Assembly (NCBI GenBank): GCA_023678885.1
Contig: CM043013.1
Location: 1 to 64,000 of the forward strand
DNA length: 64,000 nt
Direction of reading: 5' to 3'
Source: Pogostemon cablin
Taxonomy: Eukaryota > Streptophyta > Magnoliopsida > Lamiales > Lamiaceae
Shown here: positions 21,259-34,474 of the stretch, in pieces
How positions within the stretch are numbered: the stretch's first letter is position 1
How the letters are laid out: the number at the start of each line of letters is the position of its first letter
Made by a program: the position numbers and the translations under genes
Notes under the pieces: generated by a model
Seen by the model: only the letters and a program-made list of their open reading frames with translations
Told to the model about the DNA's origin: nothing
Database searches by the model: none

Positions 21259-22692
21259 TCATGATTCATGAGCCTTATGAGTTGCTTCATTATTCACCAT
21301 GTACTGCTTTACCAGATCCTCGAAATCTGGTTTTCCTTCCTCAGTCTTTGCACCATGATCAAAGTTGGATGGAAACTGGACTGCATTATTCTGATTTGAA
21401 TATAAGAGATTCTCATGCTTTCTTTGTTCCTGCCAATTTCTACCTCCACCTTGACTGTTCTGATTGCCACCATGAATCGGGTAGTTATCCCCTTGGAAAT
21501 TCAGATAGTTGAAATTTCCTTGGTTGTTCTTCCCTTGCCAATTTCCACCTTGGTTATTAGGCGGCCCTCTATTTCCTTGTGGGTTTTGACCCATGGCCCA
21601 ATTAGGCTCCTCAACTCTTTGCAAGTTCATCACTATTTCTTCACTGTCACTTCCTTGACTGCTTCCCCCACTGTAGAGATTACTCAAATGCTTATTCATC
21701 TCTTCCAACTGAGTAGCAACCCTATCAAACTTATCATTTTCAGCCACTTTCACTTCTACTCTGGCAACCTTTCCAATTACATAACTTCCACAGATTCTAT
21801 TTGAAGGCCAGTCTCTTGAATTCATGGATATGTTATCAAAGAGCTTCTCAATATCTCTCGAGCTCTTCCCAAAGATGGTTCCACCAGCAGATGCATCTAC
21901 TAAGACCCTCAAATTGTTATCCAGACTATTGTAGAATACACTGATCAGTTGAGGCTTCTTGAGGCCATGTTGTGGGTATCTCTTTAAAGCTTCTCTAAAT
22001 CTTTCCCATGCCTCATTGAATGTCTCATCTCTTCGCTGCTTAAACTGGTTTATCTCTTGCTTCAGAGCCTTTACTTTAGATGGTGGCATGAAGCGTTCCA
22101 CAAAAATCTATTGAAGTTCAGTCCAACTGTTGCAGCTCCCTTGCTCCAGTGTATCGTACCACTCTCTTGCCTTATCAGCCAAGGAGAACTGAAACAGTAT
22201 AATCTTCCATGTATCATCATTGGCATCTACCATTTTTACCGTGTTGACATAGCTGTTATAACGCTTCAGGTGTCCATACGGCTCATCAAACACACCTCCT
22301 GCGAAAGGATTTCTTTCCACCATAGAGATCAGGGCTGGTCTGATGTCATTTGTTACATTGGCACCTCCAACTACGTCTGTCCATCCCAAATTGGTGGATT
22401 TGAAAGTCTCGCGGATTATGATGTCATCTTCATCTGGCTATCTAATGCCGGCCATGATAATTGTTTCAAATTTCTCTTCAACTTCTAGCAAGTTGAGGTT
22501 CTCAGTTTCTTCTTCCACTTCTAACAATGTGGACTGCTCTGCCACTTTTGTCTTATCTTTCTTTTTCAGAGCTTTTGCAGTATTAGGTATTGTGTTAGCA
22601 ACTCTTCCTTATCCCCTTCTTCTCCTTGCTGATGCTTCGATTTTCAGATCAAATTTCAGGAGTGGAAGTCCCTTTTTAGATCTTGTGTGCAT
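21259..22692 (-). pseudogene. U: Athila-type Gag with in-frame stops
   Basis: Probable start MHTRSKKG at 22692. The frame is interrupted by TAA near 22610, TAG near 22440 and TAG at about 22105, and is otherwise open to 21259. The core Gag fold is recognisable (KAREWYDTLEQG, ERFMPPSKVKALKQEI, FNEAWERFREAL, VLVDASAGG), aligning with Z. Where a CCHC knuckle would be expected there is instead an Asn/Gly/Gln-rich tract (GNRGPPNNQGGNWQGKNNQG). Gag binds RNA and builds the particle; this copy cannot make a full protein without stop readthrough. Confidence 0.85.
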
Positions 22693-22795
22693 ACACCTGT
22701 GAAGAAGAATATAAGTTTAAGAAGAAAAAATTTACTAACACAAGAGTAGTTTTAAATAATCTAGCAATTAAAAGAAAATTAAACAATTATGCCGT

Positions 22796-22813
22796 CCCCA
22801 CGCAACGGCGCCA
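22796..22813 (-). promoter_or_regulatory. Primer-binding site of U (tRNA-Asp type)
   Basis: The minus strand reads TGGCGCCGTTGCGTGGGG, matching the tRNA-Asp site over its first 11 nt. It lies 6 nt from the LTR end CAACA. Confidence 0.75.
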
Positions 22814-22819
22814 AGAACT

Positions 22820-23310
22820 TGTTGCGTGTTTTTGAATGCACACAAATTAATCCCCAAATGTAGGGATATCGACTGTAGCAACAGTTCTTTCAAGTAAGTG
22901 GGCCGTTCTTTCAAGTATGTGGGGCCAATTTAATTCAATTTATGAAATAAATTGCAATCCAACGAGGCATAGCAATTGCTCCACATCTTAACAAAAACTA
23001 ATAATGGGTCCCACACTACATTGATAAATTTGCTCCAAACAACTTCATTGCTCTTGATCTCTCCCAAAGTCAATTTAGTACACATGACTAACAATCCACG
23101 ATCATTCCTTCTAAATTCTGTCAAAATTAACGACCATGATCAACCATAACTATTTTCTCAATTATAGACCTAAAATCTACAAAATCTCAACAATACCCGT
23201 GAAGTTATAAAAATTATAAAAATAAGAAATAAACTCCACATATAATGCTAAAATAATGCAATAATCATATGTAAACGACCTATGAAAAGTACAAATTTTC
23301 GTGCTGAACA
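22820..23310 (-). mobile_element. Element U: 5' LTR (491 bp)
   Basis: It begins TGTTCAGCACG and ends CAACA. It is much shorter than the 1.7-2.1 kb LTRs of W, X, Y and Z, and it lacks their motif cluster. It contains a near-duplicate GTTCTTTCAAGTAxGTGGG at 22880-22925. Confidence 0.85.
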
Positions 23311-23640
23311 GACGTCAGCAAAAATAGAGAGTCTTTGAAATCTGGATTTCACATCCGAAAGCCTCTATAAATAGAAGAGCTAAGAAAGCAGAAGACATCG
23401 ACCATTCCCCTCTGTTTTCTCTTATTCAATAACCATTGTAGTTTCTTTTCTTTCTTGTATGAGTGTTTCTATTTCAGCTACCATAGGTAGCTAGAGGAGT
23501 CTTCTCCTCTTATGTAAGTAGTATGAGTGTGTAATAATATTTCCATTCCATAAATAAATAATCTTGGGCTACTACCCATAGTATGTAACCTACCATATTT
23601 TCTGCAACCTTAATCTCCATATTTTCCGACGAGAAACAAT
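23311..23640 (+). promoter_or_regulatory. Truncated retroelement promoter/leader fragment
   Basis: ACGTCA (23312-23317) lies about 50 bp upstream of a TATA box TATAAATA (23366), followed by a pyrimidine-rich leader and an AATAA-rich end at 23545-23565. A weak TATCAG...CATG string near 23640 could be a decayed tRNA-Met primer site. It could be an LTR end (copia-like) cut by U, or a relic of a plant pararetrovirus promoter. Nothing coding follows to decide this. Confidence 0.4.
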
Positions 23641-24949
<1,309 letters not shown>

Positions 24950-25115
24950 AGGGTTTATGTGAGACGGACAAAAAGTGATAACTTTTATAATGAAAAGTGA
25001 TACTAAATTAATGAAAAGTGATAATGCTATTTCATAAACAATTTATAATATAAATTAAAAGTGATTAGATTTTTTAGCGAAAGTGATAATATTTTATAGT
25101 AGAAGTGGTAACTAT
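24950..25115. repeat. AAAAGTGATAA dispersed repeat
   Basis: Several AAAGTGATA units separated by AT-rich spacers, including CATAAACAATTTATAATATAA. The reverse complement of this arrangement occurs at 44990-45345, so it is a dispersed repeat family present in both orientations. Confidence 0.6.
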
Positions 25116-26424
25116 TTTAAAAAGTGTAAACTGATTTCACGTGACACGATGTCACGCAAGACATACCCAACAATATAAGTATAGTAAAAATCTCAAGGAA
25201 ATTTATATTCAATAACACACAAAATTATTATATAAAAATAAAAAATTGATGCAAGTACCAAATAGAAATTATTACTATTAGATACACATTTTCTATATAT
25301 AATTATTTTAAAATACATAATTAAAAATAAATTACTTGTAGGTACAATATTTAAGGTTGAAATACCCACTTTAGCCTTAATCAAAATAAACCCCATTATA
25401 TGTGTTTCACTCCTGTTTCAAATTCCTAAACTTTCACAATTAGTCCATCAAGATATTTATACACAATTTGAGATGAAAACTTTCCTCAAATGCACTTCAA
25501 GCAATTTCCACGCTTCTACAACTTTCTTCAAAAAAAAATAAAAAATTCTGTAATAATGCAATTATCGCACAAGTGCATTTTATGGAATCATAAATGCTAC
25601 TTCACCTATCTTCAAAAAAAATTGCATTTATACTATAATAACTATTGTTCATGCACCATGTGCAATAATTGTATGTCCATTAAATGAAATTTCTGCATAA
25701 TGATGTGCATATGGAATATGAAATTTCTTTCAAACTCTTTCGACATTTGAAGCCCCAAATTATCCAAAACAATTTAGAGTTCCACAGAGAAGATTGGGTG
25801 TAAAGAAATTACACGACAAAAAAGTCAATCCAAAATTTTGAAGATTGGGTACGAGAGTGAGCAAAAATTAGTTAAAATTGAAAAATCGAGCCGAACCGAA
25901 TCAAAAATGAAAATCGGTTCAATTTTCAGTTTTACAGTTCAGTTTCGATTTTAATTTTAAGAAAAATTGGTTATTCAGTTTCAGTTCGATTTTAGAAAAA
26001 AATCTCGATTAACCGAAAATCTGATATATTACACTACTAATTAATAATGGGCCTTGTATTTGTATTTTAAACCAAAATAAACACAATCCTTAGCCCATAT
26101 AATTTCAAAATAAATCCAGTAGCAGAGTTATCGCAATTCACCGTCTTTTACAATCTATTACCTCTGCCCTTTTCGTCGTCTCGCATGAATGGAGTTCAAA
26201 ACTCCATCTCTTCACAATTCGCAGTCTCTAATCTCTACTCTCCTTGCCATTATATTAATTCAATTCACAACTTTGTCTCAATTTGTGTGTCTCCATCTTC
26301 GTTTCTTTCTCATAAATCACGACTCTCAATTTTTGCATATTCAAGTGTGGTTCACGTCCTAGCACTCTAAACCATAGCTTCCTCTCTAGAAACATGCTTG
26401 TTCACCGATTTGTGTGCACATAAA
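25116..26424. other. Unassigned stretch with CCGAAC/CGGTT patch
   Basis: AT-rich. 25870-26030 is enriched in AACCGAA, CGGTT and TTCGGTT-like strings and their complements, typical of the ends of degenerate DNA transposons, but no clear boundaries are visible. A short open frame at 26185-26370 is Ser/Phe-rich with no domain and is not called. Confidence 0.45.
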
Positions 26425-27497
26425 AGTGTATCCCCAAGTGTAAGGAATCAATTGTAGCTCAGCGTGTGACCAAGTGAAATATCGTACCCAAAGGATAATT
26501 CTAGACTCACTATTTAAATTAATTTATGACTACTCTAATTTAAGACAATTTTGTGTATTTTAAGAGAATTAATTAAAGTAAAGATGTAGAAAATAAGTAC
26601 TAAAAATACTAAAATAGCAAATAAAATAAATATGGAAGTGTTCAGGAGAAAAGACAACATAGCTCTAGGAAATTCAGTCTAAATTAATCAAATTAAATCA
26701 CTAGACAAGATTCGGTTTAAATTCCTAGTGATTTTATGAAAGAAATCATATAATTATGTTAAATTCCTTTTTTAAAGTAAACTTAACACATGAACCTGGT
26801 TTAAACCCTATGCAGAAGAATAATTTATACTCCCTTTCTAGGTACTTCATGCAAAATTCCATTAAAGGCTAGAGCACTAGACTTTCCTTTATACGTACTT
26901 AAAAAATAAACTTCAATTCCCACCTAACAATCTAAAAAATCAAATTCTCTAGAATTGTAATTAATAGATATAAGTATCCAATATCAATTATTCTAATGAA
27001 TAAAGGTTATATGGTTAGATCCCCTTTACCCATAATAGGTAGACAAATATAATCACTTTATGACACAGGCAACAATCATAAGCATGCATAAGACAATGAC
27101 ATAACCATGAATGAGGACAGATCATATAAGACAAAAATATAAGTTTTAATTCAAAGCATTAATAAAAGAATAAATATACTGCAGAAATCCTTAACCTAGT
27201 TCAGGTCATCAATTCAAGAAATTCAAACCTTCAAACCCTAAAACTATCCAAAGAAGTACTAGCCCATGGTATTACAAGCAACACCCATGATTAGATATGA
27301 AAACAATCCCATAGCCATAGGTCTATTATTCAAAAGCAAGAAAGAAAAAATAAGAATAACCCTAGATGTGGTTCTCCTTTCTTTCCTCCGTGGTTCTGAA
27401 TCTTCTTGTTCTCCTTCTCAAGTAAGCAACACTAATGAACTCCAATGGCGGGATGGGTGGATGGGGTGGTGAATCTTGATTTCGATATTGTGGTAGG
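26425..27497 (-). mobile_element. Athila-type LTR fragment (minus)
   Basis: The minus strand carries text shared with the LTRs of Z and Y: CCATGGGCTAGT, GCTCTAGCCTTTAATGGAAT, TTTCACTTGGTCACACG and CCTTACACTTGGGGATACAC. The LTR start and any internal region are missing. It abuts the W-type LTR start at 27498. Confidence 0.75.
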
Positions 27498-28335
27498 TGA
27501 TGAGTGATATTTCACCTAGATTTTAGTGTCTTTTATGTATGTTTTCGTATTATTTTATCCGTATTTATGTGTATTTTGGTTGTGTTTGGTATTTTTAGGG
27601 AAATGTGTGAGAATGAGCTTAAATGTATGATTTTCAGGTAAAAATAAATTCTAGATGCAAAAAGAAAGACGTAGAAAAAAGCGAATCTCAATTCGGAGTT
27701 GAAACGAGGGAGGACGAGCCGAAACAAATTATGAAAAATAGGGATTGCACCAACAAGACCGACCGTGTTGTAGCACACGAGCCGTGTTGTGCAACACAGC
27801 CCTGTAAGCCTTGGCGGTTCTCCGTCATCTAAATTGTCTACACGGCCACCCTGTGGACGTATTGCAGCACACGAACCGTGTTGCTGCAGGATCGAAAAAA
27901 TATCAGAATCCTTCTAGAAGCTTCCCAAGGGGTATAAATACTCAATACTTCAATTTTTGATCAGATTGGTCGAGGGTTTTCACCCCTGCACCTACATCAC
28001 ACACCATTTCCTCTATTTTACACCTTTATCTTTATTCATTCTTCATCCTTACCATCTATCATCATCCCACCATCAAATCCTTCATCCATTTAGCTAGAGA
28101 AGTAAGGGAGAGAGGAGAATTGCAAAGGGAAGAAGAAGATTATCTTTGGAGACATCCAAGGGAGTTTTCATCCAACTTTTGTATTGAAACCTTATTGATT
28201 ATCATGTTTTGTAAGGATTTTATGGTCTATGTTGATTTCTTTGTGAATATGAGAAGCTAATCTCCTTTGTGAGATTAGCAATATGAATTGTGTTGGATAA
28301 TTTTGGGTATTTTTCAATTGAATTCGTATGTTGAT
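27498..28335 (+). mobile_element. W-type LTR fragment (plus)
   Basis: It starts TGATGAGTGATATTTCACC and follows the W LTR (6020 down to about 5090) through the CCGTGTTG cluster at 27765-27890, the TATA box TATAAATA at 27933, and the GAGATTAG leader. It stops at about 28335, so the last third is missing. It is head-to-head with the preceding fragment. Confidence 0.8.
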
Positions 28336-28976
28336 TGGATTTGTTAATTTTATATCATCCTTACGTTTCTAAATACTTCACTTAAAATCCTATCTTGGGA
28401 TGGTTTATAATATTTATCTAATCTAAAATTACTTCATAACAAAAAATTTCACATTTCCAAATACTTCCGTAAAAACATAATACCTGCAAAAATCAAAATG
28501 TAAATTTCCTCTGCCTCACGTCATCTTTTTCAAATAAAATTTGTAGAACTGTTTTGATATTGAAACTTCATAAAATGAAGTACAATTGATCATAGAAAAC
28601 TTAAATAAATAATATGGAACAACATAACAATGAAATAATTCCAAGAACAATACCACCTTGTCATTCATTGAAATAAAAAAAAAATTAATATATTTTTCCA
28701 CATCTCAGCCTATTACCCATAAAGAGCCGCAATATCTGCAATAAACTTTCATAATATTAAAATTATATGAGCACTAATAATTAATCAACCTAATACGACT
28801 ATCACAACATTTCATGAATATATTATACTCACTCCAATTATTATTATTATATTATTAGACACAAAATCAAACAGATCCTATGTACCCACTTCCAAAATAG
28901 TACTTGTTATTTTTATGTACTATAGAAACCGTCCGGTTGCACGCTAATAGGTATAACAATGCAATATAAAAAGATA
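28336..28976. other. AT-rich unassigned stretch
   Basis: No gene or repeat boundary that I can support. Confidence 0.5.
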
Positions 28977-29193
28977 CTCCTTCTGTCCTCAAGTAAGTAT
29001 ACATTTGTCTTTACATAAATTAAGAGATGAAATATTTTGTAATATTTTTTGAACGGAAGTTAAGAGATTACTTTAATACTATATACATGAGGTAAATGTA
29101 TTAGTGATATGTGTAAACCCCATTTAGAATTTTTTTTTGTGAACCACACTTGTAAAAAAAGGAAATGTATACCTTATATTGAGACTAATTGAG
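28977..29193. mobile_element. Stowaway-like MITE (217 bp, decayed)
   Basis: The left end CTCCTTCTGTCC...GTATACATTT mirrors the right end (reverse complement ACTCAATTAGTC...GTATACATTT), and both are flanked by TA. This fits the Tc1/mariner Stowaway class. There is no coding capacity. Confidence 0.65.
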
Positions 29194-29696
29194 TATAATA
29201 TTTATCTAATTTAATACATGATGAAAATGAATTTAACAAAAAATGAAAGGTGGACTCATTACATTAATGATCGTAATTTGTTTATAAATTATATTGTTCA
29301 AAAGATTAATCCTTTTTGTTAAAATTATTTAATTAAATTAAAGTTTTGGTTTATAATTTTATAAATTCAGTCAACCCTTTTGCAATTAAAATTTATAAAC
29401 GTATAGGATATGGAAACATAAAAGAAATACATAATTTTATCAAATTGAGATAAAACAAATTCGACGAATATAAAGAGATTAACACATATGAATAACTTCG
29501 TTCCCAAAACTCAACGTCTTAAGGGTAAGATAAACAAATATTCAAAGAAAAAAAATTAATTTATAATATGCAATTTTCAAATTTAGTTAATCGTACTCTT
29601 TACGATTATACATCTTTGTAAAGTGATCCTATAACATTATTCGTCTTTTAAATAGTTAGAATCAAATTAAAAAAATATATTTGTTAAACACAATTA
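29194..29696. other. AT-rich unassigned stretch
   Basis: No gene. It may be the body of the element whose 3' end is at 29723, but no matching TC 5' end was found. Confidence 0.4.
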
Positions 29697-29723
29697 CGTG
29701 CATCGCACGGGTCGAAACGCTAG
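29697..29723 (+). mobile_element. Helitron-like 3' terminus
   Basis: A short hairpin CGTGC-ATC-GCACG is followed 10 nt later by CTAG and then T. This is the classical 3' end of plant non-autonomous Helitrons (hairpin, CTRR, insertion between A and T). The 5' end was not located. Confidence 0.6.
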
Positions 29724-29811
29724 TATATAGTAAAAAACAAAACTTCAGGGGGGCCAGTCCCCCTAGTCCTTGACTGGCTTCATCCCTAAGTATATTAAAA
29801 AGTTATTTTCA

Positions 29812-29814
<3 letters not shown>

Positions 29815-29878
<64 letters not shown>
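29815..29878. repeat. (AT)n microsatellite, about 32 units
   Basis: Perfect AT dinucleotide run. Confidence 0.97.
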
Positions 29879-29880
<2 letters not shown>

Positions 29881-32322
29881 CTCTTCAAAGAGTAATAATT
29901 TTGTAAAAATAGGATTCATACCCATCCACATAAAACTTACTCATAATTAAAATTTTAAATTATTAAATAAAGAGTAAAAGCAACAAATATAATTTATGCA
30001 TATGTGACAAATTGTACATATTATTTTTCGAAATATAATTCAATTTAAAAACAAAAGCAATTTAAGATTGAAATTTATTTATATTTTATTTGCATATAAT
30101 GTGTCTTAAAATGTATATTATTAATATTTATTTAAAAGTTTAATTTTATATGTTAAATCGGGATTATTATAAATTATGAATTATATATACTCTACAAATT
30201 TAAAAAGATTGATCTATATATGAAAATAAGTAACTGGAAATTAAATATATAATAACATATACTACTATGTATATAAATTAGAACGATAATCACCCAAATA
30301 ATAAAGTTCTTAATTATTGTATATTAATCCTATTGATTTGAATTTTACTCTTTGGAATGGAATTTAACGTTACGAATGATTTGGAATGAGTATTATTTTA
30401 GAGTTAAATTGCAGTGCAGCCGGCGCACCGATGCATCTAGATAGTCTAAATCGTAAGATCAGATTTTTATTTAATCCTAATCATTAAATAAAATAAAATA
30501 ATTAAAAAAAATACAATAACTACCTACTACACCCGTGTATTATATCACATCTTTAATCATAAATTTAGATGGTTTAAATTTACGAAGGAAAAAATCACGA
30601 TAGACATTAGCACAAAAAAAAAAGATAGAGCTAACCTATAAAATCCTTTGCATACATTATGTGGAACAATTATTATAGAGTTGCGATAGCCATAGTCATC
30701 TTCACTTCTTCTTGTATACTAATTTTTGGATAGTTAGGTTCCACATATTATTCTGTACATAAGTTCTAAGTTCAGCCTGCACAAAAAGTAATATGATAAT
30801 TACATCTATGTATAAATATGCACAAAAACGTGCATGATATCATGACATCTTAAGATGTGTATCAATTATCTTTTTCAGTGTACAATTGGTTATCAATTTT
30901 CCTTTTTAGAGTACAGCTTGTTATTATTTTTCTATTAAAAATATATACTTATTATCCATATCGCGGAATGGATTTCGTGAGACAACCTCACACGCATAAT
31001 ACTTGCCCTCAAATCAAAATAACAACTTCGAGTAAAATAGTAATTTTATATAGAAACCGATAGAAAGCATGGCTAGAGAGTAATAATAAACCACTTTATG
31101 TAAATATCATAATTGGACATGACAAATTTCTAAACTAATCAGTAGTAATTAAACATTCTTTTTACTTCAAATGTGGTGTAGTTTTAATAGGACATATAAA
31201 GACAATAGTAGTTAAAGAGGAAAGTACTGAAAGCCGTGGCACCAATTTTCAAAATAAAAACAAAAGCTAAGGGGTGTGTAAAGATTCCATTTTAATAACT
31301 GTAACTTATAGTGGTAATTATACCATACTCTTTTCTCAAAGTAAAAGGATTCAGAAGCTTTATTACATTTTTCTCCCTTTATATAGTGATGCAATAAATA
31401 GAGCAATCATCATAATTCTGAAAAATAATGCAGCAAATATCAGGAGGCATAAAATTATACATACAAAAGAGATTTTTTTTACCAATCTGCACCGCTTCCA
31501 AAGCCAATCCTCCCAAAACAATTGTAACTGTTTACTGTATTCTTCTCTCTCCCTTCACCCAATCAAATTACTCATTACAATCTTTAAATTAAAATGCATG
31601 TATATACTGAAAATTTGAAACCAAGAATGTTCACAACATGTGATATAGTTAAAAGAATAAACATAATGATGAGTAGAATATTCCTCAAATTACCGGATGA
31701 TGAAAACAATTAGCAAATTATGAGAACCCTATTGGGTGGGTAATATGTGTATTTGAGGAAGCAAGTCTGGAGATAAATTCACTAATAAATTGATTTTCAC
31801 TAAAGATTTAGCCCTATCTATATTTTTCACACAGTGCACACAAACCCCACTACCACTTCTTTGATTCAAGAACTACTATCTTCTTATCTCTGCCACTGCC
31901 TATAGCTCTAAACATTAGAGTCATGATTGAGTAACCATGAAAATTTTTAAGATCTCTTTTCCATTATAAAATACAAAGGGAAATATATCATTTACGGAAT
32001 ACACTTAATGTTACGAAATTCAAACTCCAAACATGTAAAATGAGATTTTAAACAAAACCCAACATCAAAGTGAGATCTCTAACAGATCTAACTAACATGA
32101 AAACTAAAAATTAAAAATTTTGGGGTGCTCACGCTTTTGGAAACATGAAGTTAGTGTTTTAATCACGTAGAGTTCACTTTAGAGAAGAACCCTCTCATCT
32201 TCTCCTCTAAGAGAATAGAAATGATAAATCAAAGTACAAACCCCAATCTTGAGCCAAATTGTCAACATAAATCATAAAATTCGTGAGACTAATTTGAATA
32301 TCAGGAGTATGACAAATTATAG
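29879..32322. other. AT-rich unassigned stretch
   Basis: No supported gene. Short open frames (30857-31063, 31274-31618) have no conserved features. A GTGCAGCCGGCGCACCGATGC patch at 30414-30434 is the only GC-rich feature. Confidence 0.5.
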
Positions 32323-32389
32323 GAAATTATTGGAATTAATTTTATACGAAATTATTGGAATTAATTTTATACCCGTGCGTTGCACGGAC
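32323..32389. repeat. 25-bp direct repeat and CCGTGC hairpin
   Basis: A 25-bp unit beginning GAAATTATTGGAATTAAT is repeated exactly (32323-32347, 32348-32372). It is followed by a perfect hairpin CCGTGC-GTT-GCACGG. The hairpin resembles Helitron ends, but no CTRR follows on either strand. Confidence 0.55.
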
Positions 32390-34302
32390 CAAAGATATAT
32401 TATATTTTTTTATTTGTCATAGTAATTATTTTTAATTGAATAATATAATTTTTTTTATAATTTCTTATTTTGATAAGAGTTAATTATAATTGTCTTAGTA
32501 GATTTATATGTACTCTCTTTGTCTTGGGTATTTCTTATCGTTCTCGCTCCGGACTAAAAAAGTGTATTTTTTGGGGATGTATGATATTAGATAATTATTC
32601 CGAATTGCGAATCATCATATTCTTCCTAAGAAATTTTGTTTCCTTATATAATTATTTTATTCTCTTAATGTGATTATAAAATAAGAGGAGAAGAAAACTA
32701 AACTATAAGAAATTTTGTTTCCTTAAATAATTATTTTATTCTCTTAATGTGAGTGTAAAATAAGAGGAGAAGAAAATTAAACCATGAAACTTGTTAGAAC
32801 AAACATGTTAAATTATTTACCCGAAAAAAAGTATCTCTCTCATTTATCTAAAGAATTACTTATAGTATATTAATGATATTTCATAAACAATAACTTCATT
32901 GTCAAACAATTACAACCGAATGAATGTCTCCTAAAACAATATAAAATCCATATCAAATAACTAAAATCAAATAAATGTCTTCTAAAGATATACCCAGCAA
33001 CGCCCCATAATGGATGAAATGCTAAAAAAAATGAACAGTATTAAATATCAATATTACTTTGTGGATAATGATTCCAATTCATATTTATATATAGAGTAGC
33101 AATTCCAAAGTTGAGAATATATGTCAAATCTTTTAATACTATTCAATCAAAGTTGAGTACATGTAAGTAATACTAAAAGATATTCCCACACTTCACAAAA
33201 AAGTAGAAAAATAAATTATATTCATAGTTATACCAACTTACGTGTATTAATTCAATTATATAGTATGTAATAAGAGTAGAAACAAATGGATAATAAATGA
33301 AAAAAACTCTTCAACAGTACTTCACGTAATCTCTCAAATAGCTTCAAATCCTTGATTTGAGAAAGCACTTCCCCCATTTATCCATCCTTGCATGGGAAAA
33401 AAATTACTAAAAATGTAAAAAAATAAACTTACTCTTAGAAACTGTTTAGTGCTAAATTTCTTTTGTCCCTAAGCAAATTTACAAATGGCATCAACTCATG
33501 ATTCGAATTAACATAATTTTATCATTATATAGGAAATTACAACACACCATTCCATCCAGTAAATAAATTATGTATCGAAGCACTGCATCAGAAATGAAAT
33601 AAACAAATTCATTCACTGATAAACAATAAAATTAAACATCAATAATAGTGAAAGGTAATTGGAGTAGAAAGAGATACTAATCAATAATGAGTATAGAATT
33701 TGAAGATCATGCAATTGCCTGTACTTGATCAATAAAATGTGTAATGGAGTGATATTAGGTCCCATTCTGAATCTGCTTTAGGCTCCCCCATCTTCTTTTT
33801 TATTTTTTTTCCTTGAAACTCCTGCAAAAACGACTCAAAATAAAATGAAAACATTTCTAATGAAGAGAAAGGTTAGATTCAAAAAATGCAGCCTCATTAT
33901 TTCTTCACTGTTTTAGTCCGTAAAACATTCAATTATCTAGGATTATGAAGATTGCATACATTCATACTTGAAGATAAATAAAATAAATATAACATCAATG
34001 TAAATTATCAAATAAGAACGGATTTGTAGGAAAAAATCAAGAAATTAAAAATAAATAAATAAATTAGAACTAAAACAAAAGTTTTTAACTTACAGTGAAC
34101 CATCTTCCAATCACATCACATATCATGAAGTAAGAGATAATTTCAGCAACACTCGTGCAAAAGTGTGGAGAAGATATTAGCTTAAATCAAAGAGTAAATT
34201 TTCACCAAATAGACAATCAACAAAATAAATAAATAAAAATAAAGGCAAGTATAAACACCACTGAAAAATTCACAATACATTGAAGAAATACAAAAGAGTG
34301 AG
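32390..34302. other. AT-rich unassigned stretch
   Basis: No supported gene. A 50-60 bp segment with AAGAAATTTTGTTTCCTTA and AAAATAAGAGGAGAAGAAAA is duplicated at 32625-32700 and 32705-32780. Confidence 0.5.
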
Positions 34303-34474
34303 GCTCCTTTGCACCCGGGCGCACGGAGCACATTCCGTGCGCCTTTGCAATTTTTATGCCCCTTTGCAATTTAAGCCCCTAGCAATACATAGGTTTAAAT
34401 AGGATTGGAGGGGGAGGGTTGTGTTCACATAGGGACACGGAGTATCCCTCCGTGTCCCCGGGGGTGCAGGAGCT
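34303..34474. mobile_element. Foldback-type MITE (about 172 bp)
   Basis: The ends are inverted: GCTCCTTTGCACCCGGG on the left and CCCGGGGGTGCAGGAGC on the right. Inside each end is a separate perfect 9-bp hairpin: GCGCACGGA/TCCGTGCGC (left) and GACACGGAG/CTCCGTGTC (right). The middle repeats CCCCTTTGCAATTT. It is GC-rich in an AT-rich background, with no coding capacity. A target-site duplication is not evident. Confidence 0.7.

Noticed and set aside
26185..26370. Short secreted peptide gene
   Set aside because: Ser/Phe-rich frame without a convincing signal peptide, and it lies in a repeat-rich, pyrimidine-rich stretch.
30857..31063. Small coding gene of 68 codons
   Set aside because: AT-rich chance frame with no recognisable motif on inspection.
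32374..32389. Second Helitron terminus at the CCGTGC-GTT-GCACGG hairpin
   Set aside because: No CTRR follows within about 15 nt on either strand, so the hairpin alone is not enough.
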